64,000 bases of DNA from Prostheceraeus crozeri. Taxonomy: Eukaryota > Platyhelminthes > Polycladida > Euryleptidae. The number at the start of each line of letters is the position of its first letter. The stretch's first letter is position 1. Below the pieces are notes generated by a model that saw only the letters and a list, made by a program, of their open reading frames with translations, ran no database searches and had not been told where the DNA came from. Positions 46,501 to 59,279 of the stretch are shown here, in pieces. Position numbers and translations under genes: made by a program. The stretch is from positions 286,501 through 350,500 of the forward strand of contig CAJQUW010002197.1 of NCBI GenBank assembly GCA_907163375.1. Reading direction: 5' to 3'.

Positions 46501-48305
46501 ATTTCGTATAGTGCTTTCATTAATTAACGCAATAACTATCCACCACATTGTTCCGGAATACAGGACGTAGACTTGATTTAGGAAATTGTCAATGTGACAT
46601 TAGTTCATGCATTATCATGCACCTAGCCATAGATTTGATATCACAAAAGGTCGTTTATATCATGACAACTCCTCTAGATGGAGCCAGGACCGGTTATTCA
46701 ATAGCTTACTAATACTGAGAACTGCTTTTGTTGCTCAAACATTGAATATTCAGGCATTTTCGTCTTACACCCCCTCTATTACCTCATTATGTACAGCGGA
46801 AATCTCTTCGTCTCATTTTCCAGCACTGCGTGCACTAACACATGCTCAGAGCTGAAGACTTCATTGCATTTTTCATGAGTAAAGTCTAAGCGTCAATCTT
46901 CCGACGCGCTAATGCCGAGGTACTCAAAACACGCTTAGGACTAAAACACAGTCTTATAACCTTACCTCTCTACCGCTTTTTCGTACTGCATTTATCAATC
47001 AAATGTACATCATGCAATCATTCCGTGGAAAGATCCTACTAGATTTAGTAAGGATAAAAAATAATTGCAAATAATTGTGAATTAATTGATTTCTCACATG
47101 GTCCAATCAATTAATTGATTGTTAGCAAAAAATGATGACAATTAAATTGCAATTAATTTTTTCCAACCCCTGCACATAACAATGAAATGCAGATGAGGTA
47201 CATGAATTAACATGATGATCACTCTAAAATTCAGGAAATGTATAAACTCTCAGCATGATACAAAAACACATATTCAGGAAGACACAGACGGGGATAAGTT
47301 TTGGAAATATCTGGATTTGCTTGAAATCGCATTTAAAAACACACCTGCAGAACCATGTTTGAAGATACTTGCTCCTCGTTCCTTTGACAATGTAGCTATT
47401 GAATCGTTTTTGAAATATAAATTAATCTACCAGCGGAAAAGTACAACATGCGAAAATTATGTCTAGTCAAAGTTGTCATCAAGAACACGATTGTGAAAAT
47501 ACTGATAATCAAATTCATCTAAATGCGAAAGCTGATGATATGCTATCAAAGCCAGTATTTATCAGTAACTCACAAGAAAAATTTATATCGCACTCCATTA
47601 TGCTGAAAAAATTAAAGCAAGCAGAATTTTCATTGATCCCTAATATGCATGCTACAGTAGCACATGATGTGCGGCATATAATGATTGACAACAAGGGGTT
47701 ACCGTCTGTAGAGAAAATAAATTACCGTGTCTCGAACATCTTTAGTGCCCGAAGGTCGCTGTGGAACCTTTAATCCAGCGTGATTTTGGTTTGATTTTCT
47801 GGTGGCGAACGTACTCGTAGAGTGGCTGGTAATCACAAGTGTTGGAACCCACTAGCTGTCATTCTCTTAAATATTTTTGTTGAATAGTGGACACCTTTAA
47901 GGTCAGCCGCTGTTATTTGAAAATCGCTCCCTGTATTCAAATTGGTGCAAGTTGAGGCAATAATTTGTTTTGTGACCTTGACTTGGTAATTTTCACGATT
48001 TCTTAAAAGGAAGCAAGACTTTTTTCACACAGAAGAAGCAACCTTTTTCATGGAAAGGAGCGTACTTAAAAGACGAATAAGTTATGGAACTTACTTAATT
48101 TACCATGAGTAGCCTATTTTCCCAAATAGATAATTGGTTAACTAAAAATAAAGCTTTATCGAAAATGTTCCTTAGTCATGATACAATACAAAAGACATCA
48201 TCTTTGGCCTTTTTCGTTTTACTGTACGCTGTCGTTTACTGAGTTTCATCAGCAGGCGACCGTCTATCTACCTTGTGATCACACCAGCTATAAGAATTTG
48301 TGAAT
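43600..48305. other. Intergenic; a possible hAT-type MITE tip at about 47040-47177
   Basis: AT microsatellite at 45478-45500. A purine run (AGAGGGAGGGAGGGAGAGAG) at 45351-45370. The AT-rich palindromic stretch ending TTTTTTCCAACCCCTG at 47157-47173 resembles a hAT right end (inverse CAGGGGTTGG), but no left partner was found. Two plus frames of 84 and 104 codons at 47212-47773 show no domain. Confidence 0.4.
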
Positions 48306-48594
48306 CATTTAGGGTGGGTTTCTACGAAAATCACTCTGATTATTTAGATCAATGCTCGACCACGTTGGCTACGTAGATAACAGTGTCTAAATCGGGTTTC
48401 TGCACGCTCTGTGTTAAGTAGCACAAGTGTCGACAGGGTACCCTGTCGAAAACGGTTTCTGAGAACTTGACGATTAGACGATGACGATATAAAATAGGTC
48501 ATCATGACGTCATTTACTGTTTCGACCATTCACATGCCTTCCAGTTTCATTCTTTCTCTCCGAATGAAGTTGTCATTAATCAAGGACTGTCAGC

Positions 48595-51376
48595 ATGGCA
48601 AGTAGTGCTGCGAATGGTAGCTCTAAAGTTGAGGTGCAAAGTGGGATGAAAAGAGAAAATTACTCCTCACTTGAGAAAGAATATCTCATAGAACTCGTTA
48701 AAGAAAGAGCCTCTGTTATCGAAAATTGTCAGAATTCACCATTAATCAATATAAAGAAGAACAAGTGCTGGAAAGAAATAGCATGCAAGTTCAATGACAA
48801 CTTTCCCGCGAAAGCTCCATCTGATACAACCAAAACTCAGGAACTTATACCGTCGACTGAAAGCTGACGCAAAGAAAGAACACTCAATACACAAGAAGTC
48901 ATTAAAGAAAACTGGAGGCGGGCCACCACCTCCTGAGCCATCCACACAGTCTCAAGCTCTAATCGAAATGTGCCCGAACATAGCATTTGAACTCCATAAT
49001 CCGATTGACGACGATTCATCGATGACTACAAGTCCTTCTAAGGCAATGGATTCAATCAGTGAAGTAGTTCCTATTGAAGCCTTGGATTCACAGACGGCGG
49101 CGGATTCAAAGACTGCGGTGACCCCTAATGCTGGCGATTCATCAGTTGAGAGTAAGTTATCCATTGTATGTTTTTACTTGAACATAAATATGTTTTTACA
49201 TGTTTACCGCACACACTCGCGTATAGCCTAGGTCTCAAATTCAACGACGAAAACATGAGAGAAAAACCTGGGGTGATTTATAAGCGGGTCATTACTAGCA
49301 CGCCGCCTAGATCTCTTACGACAGGCAGCAAATTCTGCTTTTGAGTAGCAGCGTGAACTTGCTGTAAAACCTATCGTGATTACATGCCTATTCCTTTAGG
49401 CATATGCTACACCTACTCTATGTACGTTTGTCCTAGGTGTATCTAGCTGCGTTTATGTCGAATAAAGCCGTGTTAAGCAGGGGCGTCGCCAGGATTTTTC
49501 GAAGGCAGGGACGGTCTAGAAAACCCTAGGCGGACCGCCTAAATTTTGCCATCATCTGTCCATCTATTCGAACATCCATCTATCCATCAGACACATCAAT
49601 TAACATAATTTAGTTGCATAGTTATACGTAATTTTTGTGTGACTAAAAAGCCACTATGTGTTACATTTACTACATGAAGGTGACTTATATCTAAGGTGCC
49701 TTATTCACGTTTGCCATATTATTGAATAAGTTTTGTTATATTCGTATATCGAATTATTACGAATGCAGCGACTTTTTAGCTCATCAAAGTTAAAAGTCTA
49801 AGTTTACAAGGCTCAGAACTCATGCAAATTATTTCTATCACATGGAAATCTTTTACTGCTGATGTCGAAGGGGGCGCCCGCACCTTCGCCTCCCCCTGGC
49901 GACGCCACTGGTGTTAGGTTACTGTTTGGATTCGATGTTTAGGGGGGCGGCTTATGCGCGAGTCAATGATTTTGGACATGGACTCGGTTTTTAGGGGAAC
50001 TTATAGGCGAGCATTTATGGTGCATGTACCTAATTACATACTTATCATAGCAAACTTGGTGCAATATGGCTCTTGAGTGTGCCATATTAGGAATCATATC
50101 ATCAGTTCTGAGACGTTAGTGTGAATTTTTTGCTGACTTGTCTTGGTTTCTATAAAACGAGTATAAATAAGCTTCCGAATAAATTATTAAATATGCAAAC
50201 GAGGCTTTGAAACTTGGAAATACGAGTATGGTCAAAGCTCAACATTTCGGACTTGGATAATTCAGATTCTGGTTAATGAAGATCGCCGTTTTCTGGGAAT
50301 AGCTCTACATGTACAGTGTACATCTCATATTTTGCTGGTTACTTTAAACTTCCAGTAGGCCTATGATTGAACATTGAACTCATTAGTAACTGTCTTGATG
50401 TTTTTGAAGTCTTGACTGTAATCTTCATATTTTTAGCCTTTTTTCGTACTTTAGATACTGTTGGCCTAACCAACTACATGTTGTAGGCACATTGGTTATT
50501 CGAGTGTATAAAGCTTAAAATCAGAACTTACGATGTCTAGTGCATAGGCCATAGGCCCTACCTAAGTTTTGTTTTACAAGAAGCTTTGTATGACTAAACT
50601 GCTTTCTTCGGTCATACATTTTTTAATATATCGATGCTGCATGCAATCATTGCAAAGAGAAGTAAAAGTAGCATGGCATCAGTGTAAATCGAAAGATTCG
50701 TATGAATATATCTATATACGGTGTAGGCCTACGCATATTTCACTAAGTGTGTAACTTCATTATAAAAGAAATATAACGATGTAAAATGATATCATTTTAA
50801 AAATAAAATGACATCATTGCCGATCATAGGTTCGAATGCTATCCTAAGAATGCTTACAGCCTTCTCGTGGAGACGATGGTACGTCAGCATTTTCCTTTGT
50901 AGCCAAGCTTCATCACGATCGTCGATTATTATCTTAGATTATTTTTAAAGAACTCGTCATCCATGGCGGGTCAGACGAACGGAAACGAACGGTTCTGGAT
51001 GGAAAATACAAATCGAAGAGACATAGGAATTGTAGGCTAAATACCACTTATATTGAGTGTTCAGTTATTATTAGTTTACCCGTTGATTTAATAATCCTCC
51101 AGTTGATTAGTATTTCCCTACATGTAGTATATCCAATTTTAAGTTGTAGCATATATTTTTTCTATTTCAGAAGGAAAAAGAAATCTAAGTTTGAGGGACA
51201 AGTGCATCTTAGTGGAGCACACGAAGCGTCTAGAGCTCCTAGACTGGAAAATAAAGAATGCCATCATTGAGCATGAAATACTGTCAGCCATGAGAGTAAC
51301 AACTTCTGATGCATGTGAGATGGATATCGTCAAAACACTTCATAATCTGAATCATGCGAACTCTTCCTATGATTAG
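48595..51376 (+). pseudogene. Harbinger Myb/SANT-like DNA-binding protein, two exons
   Basis: Exon 1 (48595-49151) starts MASSAANGSSKVEVQSG and carries a trihelix/SANT domain: YSSLEKEYLIELVKERASVI then KNKCWKEIACKFNDNFPAKA and, in another frame, LRNLYRRLKADAKKEHS and KKTGGGPPPPEP, as in NAIF1-like partners. A single frameshift near 48830 splits the domain. An acidic, serine-rich linker follows. The donor GTAAGT at 49152 and acceptor TTTCTATTTCAG ending 51170 join in frame, with the phase-1 codon AAA. Exon 2 (51171-51376) encodes a helical tail, KCILVEHTKRLELLDWKIKN then AIIEHEIL. In known Harbingers this protein brings the transposase to the nucleus and the transposon ends. Confidence 0.88.
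49478..49910. mobile_element. Non-autonomous hAT element, 433 bp, in the Myb intron
   Basis: The ends CAGGGGCGTCGCCAGGATTT and, inverted, CAGTGGCGTCGCCAGGGGGA are hAT-type terminal repeats. An 8-bp duplication flanks them: GTGTTAAG (49470-49477) and GTGTTAGG (49911-49918), one difference. No coding content. It lies inside the 2.0-kb intron of the Harbinger Myb gene, so it is younger than the Harbinger, or moved with it. Confidence 0.92.
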
Positions 51377-51699
51377 GATTTGTGGATTTTGAGCCATAAA
51401 ATGAAAAATACAATCATGCTTCATGGAATATAATCTTTTTCCAATCATTCACAATGTGTTCATTGAGCACTAATACATACTTAACGTATTAACATTAATA
51501 TGAAAATAAACTGCAGAAACACGAAATGTACGAGTACATGTATGTGAAACTCTTATAGCATTGGATGACATAGGCATTCATCTTCTAAAATGAGAAATAA
51601 TGATGCTCCTGCAAAATGCATTTCCCTCAGTAGTGTTTGAGGCGGTTCCAGTATTGAAGGAAACCCTATCTGTGTCTAGGTCAACAGTAGGCCTACTCG

Positions 51700-52630
51700 T
51701 GTGAGGTTCATCCACGAAAGTAGAACTGTGGTTTAAAGTAATGAATAACTGCACATGCAACAATGATGTTCATTGCTGTATCGATCTTAACGCGGATTCG
51801 GGAATCTGGTCCCAAAATAGAAAATCGCCGCTTCCAAATACCGAATAACCGTTCAATCACATTTCTAGCTACGCTGTGAAAATAATTGTACTGCTCTTCT
51901 TCGTGTGAGGATGGATTCGTTACAGGAGTCAACGTATATGTCCTGGCTGCATATCCTCCGTCTCCTCGTAAAATTCCTGCGATAGATCCATTTTCCAGCT
52001 TTGATTTTAAGGACGACTCTCATTGGAGATTTTAGAGTCATGTGTCGCACCTGGCAAGAGTGCAACAATGCTGCGAATACAATATTCGGTATCGCCAACA
52101 ACCTGAACATTTAATGAACAATATCCTTTGCGATTTACAAATGCAGTTTCATTTCGGCCACCCGGTGATTGAATTTTAACATGAGTGCAGTCGATCGCAC
52201 CGATTATGTTATTCATCTTAGACAGCTTTCTGAATCCCTCGCTGATCGCCATTTTTTCTTCGTCTTTAGGAAAGAATACAAATTATGATCGCAAGCTTCC
52301 AATATCTCGGCTTATTCCCTGTAATATTCTACACACCGTAGTTTCATGAAGTCCATAATGATCGCCGACACACATTTGGTAGGACCCAGTAGCATAACAA
52401 TCCAAGGCCACTAATAAATCCGTTAAGGGATTTGTCAAAGTTTTTCTAGAAGAAAGCATTTGTCGCAACTGAAGAAATTGTTCTTTATCCATTCAGAATC
52501 GGAATCGGAAACAGAAATTTCGATCACTGAATTTTGAGACTGGATTTAAGTGATCGCGTAAGCTTCGAAAAATGTGTTGTCTTGCAAGTTGTTCGTCGTA
52601 CGTTTCGTAGTAATAATCGAATGAATCCAT
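51700..52630 (-). pseudogene. Harbinger (HARBI1-like) DDE transposase, broken
   Basis: Reading begins at the ATG at 52630 (MDSFDYYYETYDEQLARQ, RSLRDHLNPVSKFSDRNF). A TGA at 52493-52495 falls just before MDKEQFLQLRQMLSS. The helix-turn-helix part follows (YATGSYQMCVGDHYGLHETT then VCRILQGISRDIGSL). A TAA lies at about 52283-52285, then FRKLSKMNNIIGAIDCTHVK with the first catalytic Asp (about 52194) and RKGYCSLNVQVVGD. Frameshifting near 52010 leads to LRGDGGYAARTYT (second Asp) and VIERLFGIWKRRFSILG (Glu, about 51853). Both in-frame stops fit a single C-to-T change. Domain order and length match HARBI1. It faces the Myb gene tail to tail. Confidence 0.92.
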
Positions 52631-52890
52631 CACATTCACAGCTCACAGCGACAGCAGACGCGAAAGTGAAGTACAAATGACGAGAATTTTCCTAAGTTGT
52701 CAACCAAGTCAATAACCCTAACTACAGTTTAAAACAGGGTGCGAGACCTTGTCTAAATTTTGACGAAAATCTCGATCACGTTGACGTTCGTAAAACAAAC
52801 GTAGAAACTCAGATTTGCAGTCAACCACGTCATTCTAGCATTTAAACAACGTTAACCTGCAAAATCAGATGCCGTAGAAACCCACCCTTA

Positions 52891-54576
52891 GTGTGCCATT
52901 GGGTACTGTCAGCAATCAGTTTGTCCATGTTTGAAGTTTCAGCGCTTGACGTGTTTCATCATGTTCCAAGTATTGACTTTACCTTTTACCTCATCGACTT
53001 AGGTGTTAAATTCAGAGGTAACACTTCACAAGACCAAGATCCCGAGATGCAAATATTTACTCGCCGATATAAATTTTACTCCATCAATTGAGGAGTCTGT
53101 CAGTGGAATTATTTGCCTCCACAATTTCAAGAATCCTGATACCATAAACTTCACGAAATATTTACTGATGAATATGGCTTAAGTTAAGTTCGTTGAGAAA
53201 TTTATCATCTCGTTTCCACTTTTACGTCAGTCTGCAACAAGACTCAAACATAAATCATAGTCCTTTCATGAATGAATTTATCATCAGTTCCAATGAAGCA
53301 ATTCATTAGCTTTAAACAGCATTTATGTTTATGTTTCATCAACAATATTGCTTATTTGATTTCTATTTTTTAAGATTTTAGGCATTCTGTTCAACGCGTT
53401 ATCGTATTCTCAATTTTACCTCAATTTTTGTATTCAACTGAATTGAGTGTGTTAATTTTCTTCTAGTTTATGAGTTAGCAAACAATCTGTTTATACTTCT
53501 ACGATTTTGCCTGCAATTGCTATTTCTGAAACATAGCAACTCCTTATTTTCTTGCACTTTCAATAACAGAAATTATAAGAATCTTAATGACAATCTTGAG
53601 AGTTGTTTCCACCATCGAACCAATACAGAGACTAGAAGGATTGATAATAAAGAAATGTCAGTGCCAGAATGATAAATTCTTGTCGAATTTTCTTTATCGG
53701 AATTGTAAGTTTAGGAAATTCATGTCATTGACTTGTCAGTCCATCTCCATTACACAAACTGATGTCCGTCCCTTATATCAAAAAGATTTACGACTTCTGA
53801 ACCAGTGACATTGGATGTTTTCTACAGAAATTACAATCATAGTGGCACAACTTCGATCAAGCTGCACTTGGTATCCAAGAAAAGTGTACTCTGTTCTGCC
53901 AGTTTGTTTATGAGGCTATGACCGAAATTCGGTGCGAGTTAGTACCATTAACCGTCCATCTGTACAGTCCAATTGCCTTGTACTCACATGCTTGCACTTT
54001 AATACAGAAACGTGTACACAGTTGAAGCCTCTTGGAATTTTGTAGGATTGCTTGATTGATGCAGAAATAAAGAAAGCAGAATGGAAATTTTAGTCTAAAC
54101 TAAGAAATGCAATCTCGAAGATACACAGATAATATATTTTCAGCCTACATTCCCGGCAGTGCTTCTTTCGTTGGTTTGAAGAATAAATAGACAGTAAAAT
54201 TAGATAAAGATCTTCTTAAATGCCACCGATTCGCACGCGGCCGCTTTACTTCTTTGTTCATAAGATGACACCATCATGCACAAAAAGTATCTGGCTTCGC
54301 GTTAAACGAAGGTCATTTATTACATGAGCATATTCCCAGAAATCATTATTATTCCCAAACATTCATCCTGCCTGGGATCAGAACTTTATATCGACACTTT
54401 GTCCTTGCTCCTTTATGCTGGTCTCCACAACCGAATCTGCCAATTATGATATGAAAACTTTAAATCCTGAGTAACTTAAAGAAATTTCTCACGCTTGCCA
54501 ATGAAGCTCAACTTCACTGAATTTGCCCTTCCTGTTATTTACTTTCTCAATCACTGTTTACAAAATGTTTGAATAA
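52891..54576. other. Intergenic, nothing recognised
   Basis: AT-rich DNA with short frames only. Confidence 0.4.
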
Positions 54577-55012
54577 AAATACGGTACTTCTATTCTCCCC
54601 CCCCACATTTTTCAAGTTTTCCAAAACCATCAAAGTTCGCCAAAGTTGGTCAGATTAGGTTTAGAGTAGACTTGATCTGTCACTAAGTGCAAGAGAGGTG
54701 AAGCTACAGCATGACTGAGAGGTCTTATTTGAACCCTGGGATGAAGGATTGGTCCCTTGGATACTCAGAATACAAGGTAAAGCTGTGATCATGAACTTCG
54801 TGTGATTGTTGTCTACAGACAAATGACGAGCAGTTGTCTAATTCTGAGGATGTAAATGTTCTACAAGTCAGATAAGAGAAGTTTTAGACACTCAACGCTA
54901 TGCCACGTCAGTGAGACTGCCCGTAGGAGCAAGAGAAGATCGTTGACGATGCAGCACTTCCGGGTGTCAACATCAGCAACGTGGGGGAAAAGAATAGAAG
55001 TACCAAAAATAC
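54577..55012. repeat. Candidate MITE with about 24-bp inverted ends
   Basis: GGTACTTCTATTCT followed by C-rich CCCCCCAC (54590-54606) is inverted at 54978-55003 (GTGGGGGAAAAGAATAGAAG then TACC). The outer bases AAAAATAC/GTATTTTT are also partly symmetric. No target duplication fixed. The interior has no coding signal. Confidence 0.55.
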
Positions 55013-56590
55013 TTATTGTTATTTTCATAAACACCAAGCGCTAGAAATCAACGGAGGAAGTGTGGGTGAAGCATTGTGCTTCCTTCTATCTCTGATCCCA
55101 TGAACCATAGTTACTATGTCACTTGTTTCATTTGAACTCGATCGTACAGGTTTTCAAGATTTTTATCCATCAGCAAGATATTTGTTTATTTACTGACTAC
55201 TAATAAATAGCTAGTAGGCTTGCAAATAACTGACGTTGAAATGTTCGGAAGGAAAATATTTTTTTATATTTAACTATCTTTGCATGTTTGATGAGTATAT
55301 ATTAAGTGGAATTGACAATCATCTTGTAGGTGAGAAGTTATCAAATAAGACTCAGTGACTGTTCATGACCTTCAAGGTTTCAGCTGTTCCATTACCCTTG
55401 TCCAGTTCACCACACCCTATCGTGAGCGTCAAGACATATATTGCGTCTATTTCCTTTTCCAATTGCTGCCACACCTTTCGTTGAAGACATAAATATGACT
55501 TTCCTTGATGAAACTTAGATAAGATTCCACGAAAATACCAAGTCATCATTGCGAAGGTGTACGGTCTCCAGACGTGTCATGTCGCAGACATGAGAGACTG
55601 ATGCAGAGATATCCGACTTCAATAATTCATTAGATTCATTACGGAATCACCTGCGCTTTCATCTCCTTCACTGTTATAATGTATTGCTTGTCTTTGAGCA
55701 GTTTCATTTTTGTTCAGCTGTAAAGAAGCTAGATTACTTTCCATTTGACATGAGATAGTGCTTCGTGAATGATGAAGGTTCGCTAACTTTGTGCTCTCTT
55801 TTGCACGTCGCGGATGATATTTTTCATAATTTGTTAGCTAGACCAAAATCCAGGCTATAGGCGTGATTGTCATCTCAGAATTGGTTACATTATAAGATAA
55901 TAAAGCAACAACTTAATGGAAAACAATTTCGAACATTTCATTTGTAGCTTTAAACGAGATAAAGACAGTGAACTTACTCATGCACCGTGTTTCCTGTCTA
56001 AAAGAACAATGAATTAATTTCTAAAGCAAATTTTCATGCCAATTGACAATTGAGTCTTAAAATCCTAGATTTGTATCATGAAATCGTCAGACGCATATTT
56101 CTTATTTTGCATATTCTGTAATTTAATAGGATACCACTTTCGAAAGTCAATATTACGACTGCTTGCACAGGATGATATATCCGTGTATTTCTGGAATTTA
56201 ATCAGTTAATGTACCTGGTACTATTGAAAATTGTGTAGAAGCAAACCAGAGTGCACCTCATATAGGTCACATCTGAAAAAGACGACCATGAAGGCAATGT
56301 ATGCTCTTTATTACTGGAAAACCTGTATTTTCAACCTTTCTGAAAAGCCTGAACTACTTCAACTGATGCAATGCAAAATATTGGCTTAAATTTTTACTCA
56401 AATGGAAATCATTTCACATTTCTAATAGATATTCGAGAATGCTACGACTACTTATTGATATCACTGTCCATTTGAGTCCATGTATCTTCAAAGAATGGTT
56501 GTACTTGCTAGATGAACATAAATCCATGATTTCTCCTACTCTGTAACTTCCATCTATGGGATTATAAGGATAGTTTCACGTTTCAGTAAG
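55013..56590. other. Intergenic, nothing recognised
   Basis: Short frames only, no element borders seen. Confidence 0.4.
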
Positions 56591-56599
56591 TCCTTCACA

Positions 56600-57898
56600 A
56601 ATTATGTTAACCTTGCGAAATATTTTCTGTACTTGATAACTTGTCCATGAATAAATCAAGTGGTTCTGATGGCATTCCAGTCAAGGCCTACCAATTAGCT
56701 GCACCATACATTTGCGAACTTTTATGTCATATTATCAACCTCTCTACTATTCGAAGCTATGTTCTTCGAATTCTCAAATCATGTACTACATCCCCTGTTC
56801 CAAAGTCGTCTCCTGCTAACTTAGATAATCTGAGGCCAATTACAGTCTTAAGTGTGCCAAGTAAAGTACTTGAAATGCATGTTTCGATATATATGAAATC
56901 GACCATTCTCTCGAAGATTCCATCACATCAGTTTAGTTACAAAACCTTTGTCTGACTGCAGGTGTGCACTTATGACCATGTAACATTGTGCCTGGAAAGT
57001 GATGCCTTTGATGGATGTATGTTAGTCAATTTTGATTTTTCGAAGGCGTTCGATGGAATATCTCACAGCATACTGATTGACAAACTTAAAATGCTCAACT
57101 TTCCCAGCGGTTTTATTATATGGTTGACATCATATTTAACTAATCGTTTTCAAAGAGTTCGTGTAAAGTATACACTTAGTAAGGAAGCCTGTGTAACAAG
57201 TGGTGCTCTACAAGGTTCTCTTTTGGGCCCATTTTTGTTTCTTCTTTATTGCTATGATTCGAAGCCAAAATTTTTGTCCACAAAATTTGTTCAGTACGCT
57301 GATGATATTTATGAAATTATTCCTTTTTTCTGAGCATCAATTTGAAGAATCTTTACTGACTGTGAAGAATGAGGTCGAAAACATACAGCGATGGTCTTCT
57401 TCAAACTTATTGCGTATAAATGAAAAGAAAGCTAAAATAGTGATTTTTACCAAGAAGAACAAAACTGTCGATTGTATGCTAGATAGACTTCCATTTCAAG
57501 TCGTAGCTGTCATTAACATCTTGAGTGTTGTTTGGAGCAATAACTGTCGTGGACTCCTCATTTTGAAGCTATCGAAAGAAAATGTTCTTAACGTATATAC
57601 CTTTTAAAAGTTTTGAGAAGCTCTTTAAGCCACGACGATCTGTGGATGGTATATAGTGCTATAATGGAAAACATTTTGCTATTTTGTATAACCCTTGTCG
57701 GTAGTCTCAATGCACAGATCACGTCAATTGTAAAGCGTGTTTTCAAACGTCCAAAGCGAGTTATATATAAATCCGAATGTAATTGTGAATTTAGGAACAT
57801 GTTTTTTTGAAAGACGTAAAACTGCTTATATGAAATTGATAAATGAAGTACACAATCCTGAACATCCCCTAAATGCACTGATGTATATTATGTATAAA
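56600..57898 (+). pseudogene. LINE reverse transcriptase fragment (CR1/Jockey group)
   Basis: Blocks in RT order: MNKSSGSDGIPVKAYQLAAP (fingers), NLRPITVLSVPSKVLE (motif 2), a frame change near 56955, then LVNFDFSKAFDGISHSILID (motif A, catalytic Asp), VTSGALQGSLLGPFLFLLY (motif B) and VQYADDIYEI (motif C, YADD). Another frame change follows, then ENIQRWSSSNLLRINEKKAK (motif D/E region) and LSHDDLWMVYSAIMENILLF. The C-terminal block ERRKTAYMKLINEVHNPEHP is typical of this LINE group. The endonuclease domain is absent and at least three frameshifts are present. This is a 5'-truncated dead copy. Confidence 0.9.
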
Positions 57899-57900
57899 TA

Positions 57901-58383
57901 ATCATAAATTTTAGAAATGGTCAACTGTCAATCCCGTTATGTAAAACAGTAAGACGGCAAAGCTGCTTTCCTGTTATGGCCGCTCGCATTCCAAACCGTT
58001 TTGTGACTTTATGACTTCTATTCTTATTTCACTTGTGATGCATGCTCCGATTTTGATGTATTTTTGATTATCAATGATGAAATATATGACTTCACAAATT
58101 CATTCAAATGAGATAACGTTGACCTCTACTAAACAAGCCAGCCACTTCAAATGAATAACATACAAGAAATATACAAGAAAGTTAGTATGTCTTTTATGTA
58201 CTGCTGTTTGGGATTTTGAATTGTGTAGGATTTGATTGTTGCAAATTAGGATACGACTATTAGGGTGAACATAAAAGAATTATCCAACTTCAAATAAATA
58301 AAATTATTAAGGCAAGACAAAGTAACGTGCGAGGTTTGGTAAAATTTCATTTGAAAGATGACACTTTGAGTTTTCTTTTTATA

Positions 58384-58384
<1 letters not shown>
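57901..58384. other. Intergenic, nothing recognised
   Basis: The 3' end of the LINE may lie in this stretch. No tail repeat was identified with confidence. Confidence 0.35.
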
Positions 58385-58465
<81 letters not shown>

Positions 58466-58518
58466 TATATTAATATATTATATATATTTATATATTTTAT
58501 ATATATATATATTATATA
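58385..58518. repeat. Long AT microsatellite
   Basis: About 130 bases of almost pure AT alternation from 58388, with interruptions (AATATATATTAATATATTAT) toward the right. It ends exactly where the transposase remnant begins at 58519. Open minus frames of IY repeats over it are meaningless. Confidence 0.95.
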
Positions 58519-59087
58519 TTTCACGCAAATGGAAAAGTTAACAAACACAACGTACGTACTCCTGTGATTGATCCAGTGAGAATACCCACAAATCTGTTGA
58601 ACTGGAAGGATACTCGCATAAAGTGAATGTGTTCTTTGCAATCTCCGAGTCAATGGTTTTTGGTCCTTTGTTCTTTCAAGAACCCACTCACAGGACCTTC
58701 ATAGCTGGAGATGCTTGACTGATGCCTCAATTAGAAGAGCATGAGGGAAATCTTATTTTCCGGCAAGACGGGACACCGCTTCAATTGCATACATCGGTCC
58801 GACGGTATTTGACGGTATATGTCCCCAACGATGGATTGGAAGTCATTAATCTGCAGACAAATCCCTTCACCCTTGTCCACCGCGAAGCCCAGATTTGACA
58901 CCCTGCGATTTTTTCTTTGGGGTTATTTGCCACCTCTATACCAACAGATTTAGAAGGACTCAAATCCCGAATTACAACATCCATACAATCTGTGACTACA
59001 GAAATGCTGTAAAACGTGTGGCATGAATTTGATTATCGAATGGACGTCGTTCGCGCTGCACAAGGCGGTCATATTGAACACTTATGA
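58519..59087 (+). pseudogene. DUF4817-type mariner transposase remnant, 5'-truncated
   Basis: Starts abruptly after the AT repeat with FHANGKVNKHNVR (the block after the first catalytic Asp), then in another frame ENTHKSVELEGYSHKVNVFF and AISESMVFGPLFFQEPT. IFRQDGTPLQLHTSVRRYLT carries the second catalytic Asp. A proline-poor degraded block follows, then ATSIPTDLEGLKSRITTSIQ and FDYRMDVVRAAQGGHIEHL before the stop at 59087. The N-terminal half is missing and frameshifts and stops are present. No terminal repeat was found on either side. It belongs to the same broad family as the element at 12413 but is not a close copy. Confidence 0.85.
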
Positions 59088-59279
59088 CGTCATTTTGTTA
59101 AGCTTGCAGATGGCTTGTAATGTAAATTATTGCTTCATAAGTTTAAATTGGAAACGGAAAACACGAAAATGACCTAATGAAGTCTATTCATAATACCGAG
59201 ATATGAAAACTATCAACGATGCGTTTTTGTCATGCATGTGAAAACGTATCGTTTTTATAATAAGAGATATATAACAGAG

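Larger units (their letters stand above)
48312..52887. mobile_element. PIF-Harbinger transposon, structurally complete, 4.6 kb
   Basis: Terminal inverted repeats GGGTGGGTTTCTACG (48312-48326 and, inverted, 52873-52887) are flanked by the 3-bp duplication TTA (48309-48311 and 52888-52890), the Harbinger signature. Subterminal TTTCTACG and TTTCTGCACG words recur near both ends and may be protein binding sites. Inside are the two genes autonomous Harbingers carry, arranged convergently: a Myb/SANT-like protein on plus and the DDE transposase on minus. Only a few lesions were seen, so the element died recently. Confidence 0.95.

Noticed and set aside
47212-47773. Two consecutive plus frames (84 and 104 codons) as a gene
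   Set aside because: No domain, no splice borders and different frames without recognisable similarity.
58246-58653. 135-codon minus frame rich in Ile-Tyr
   Set aside because: It is the translation of the AT microsatellite.
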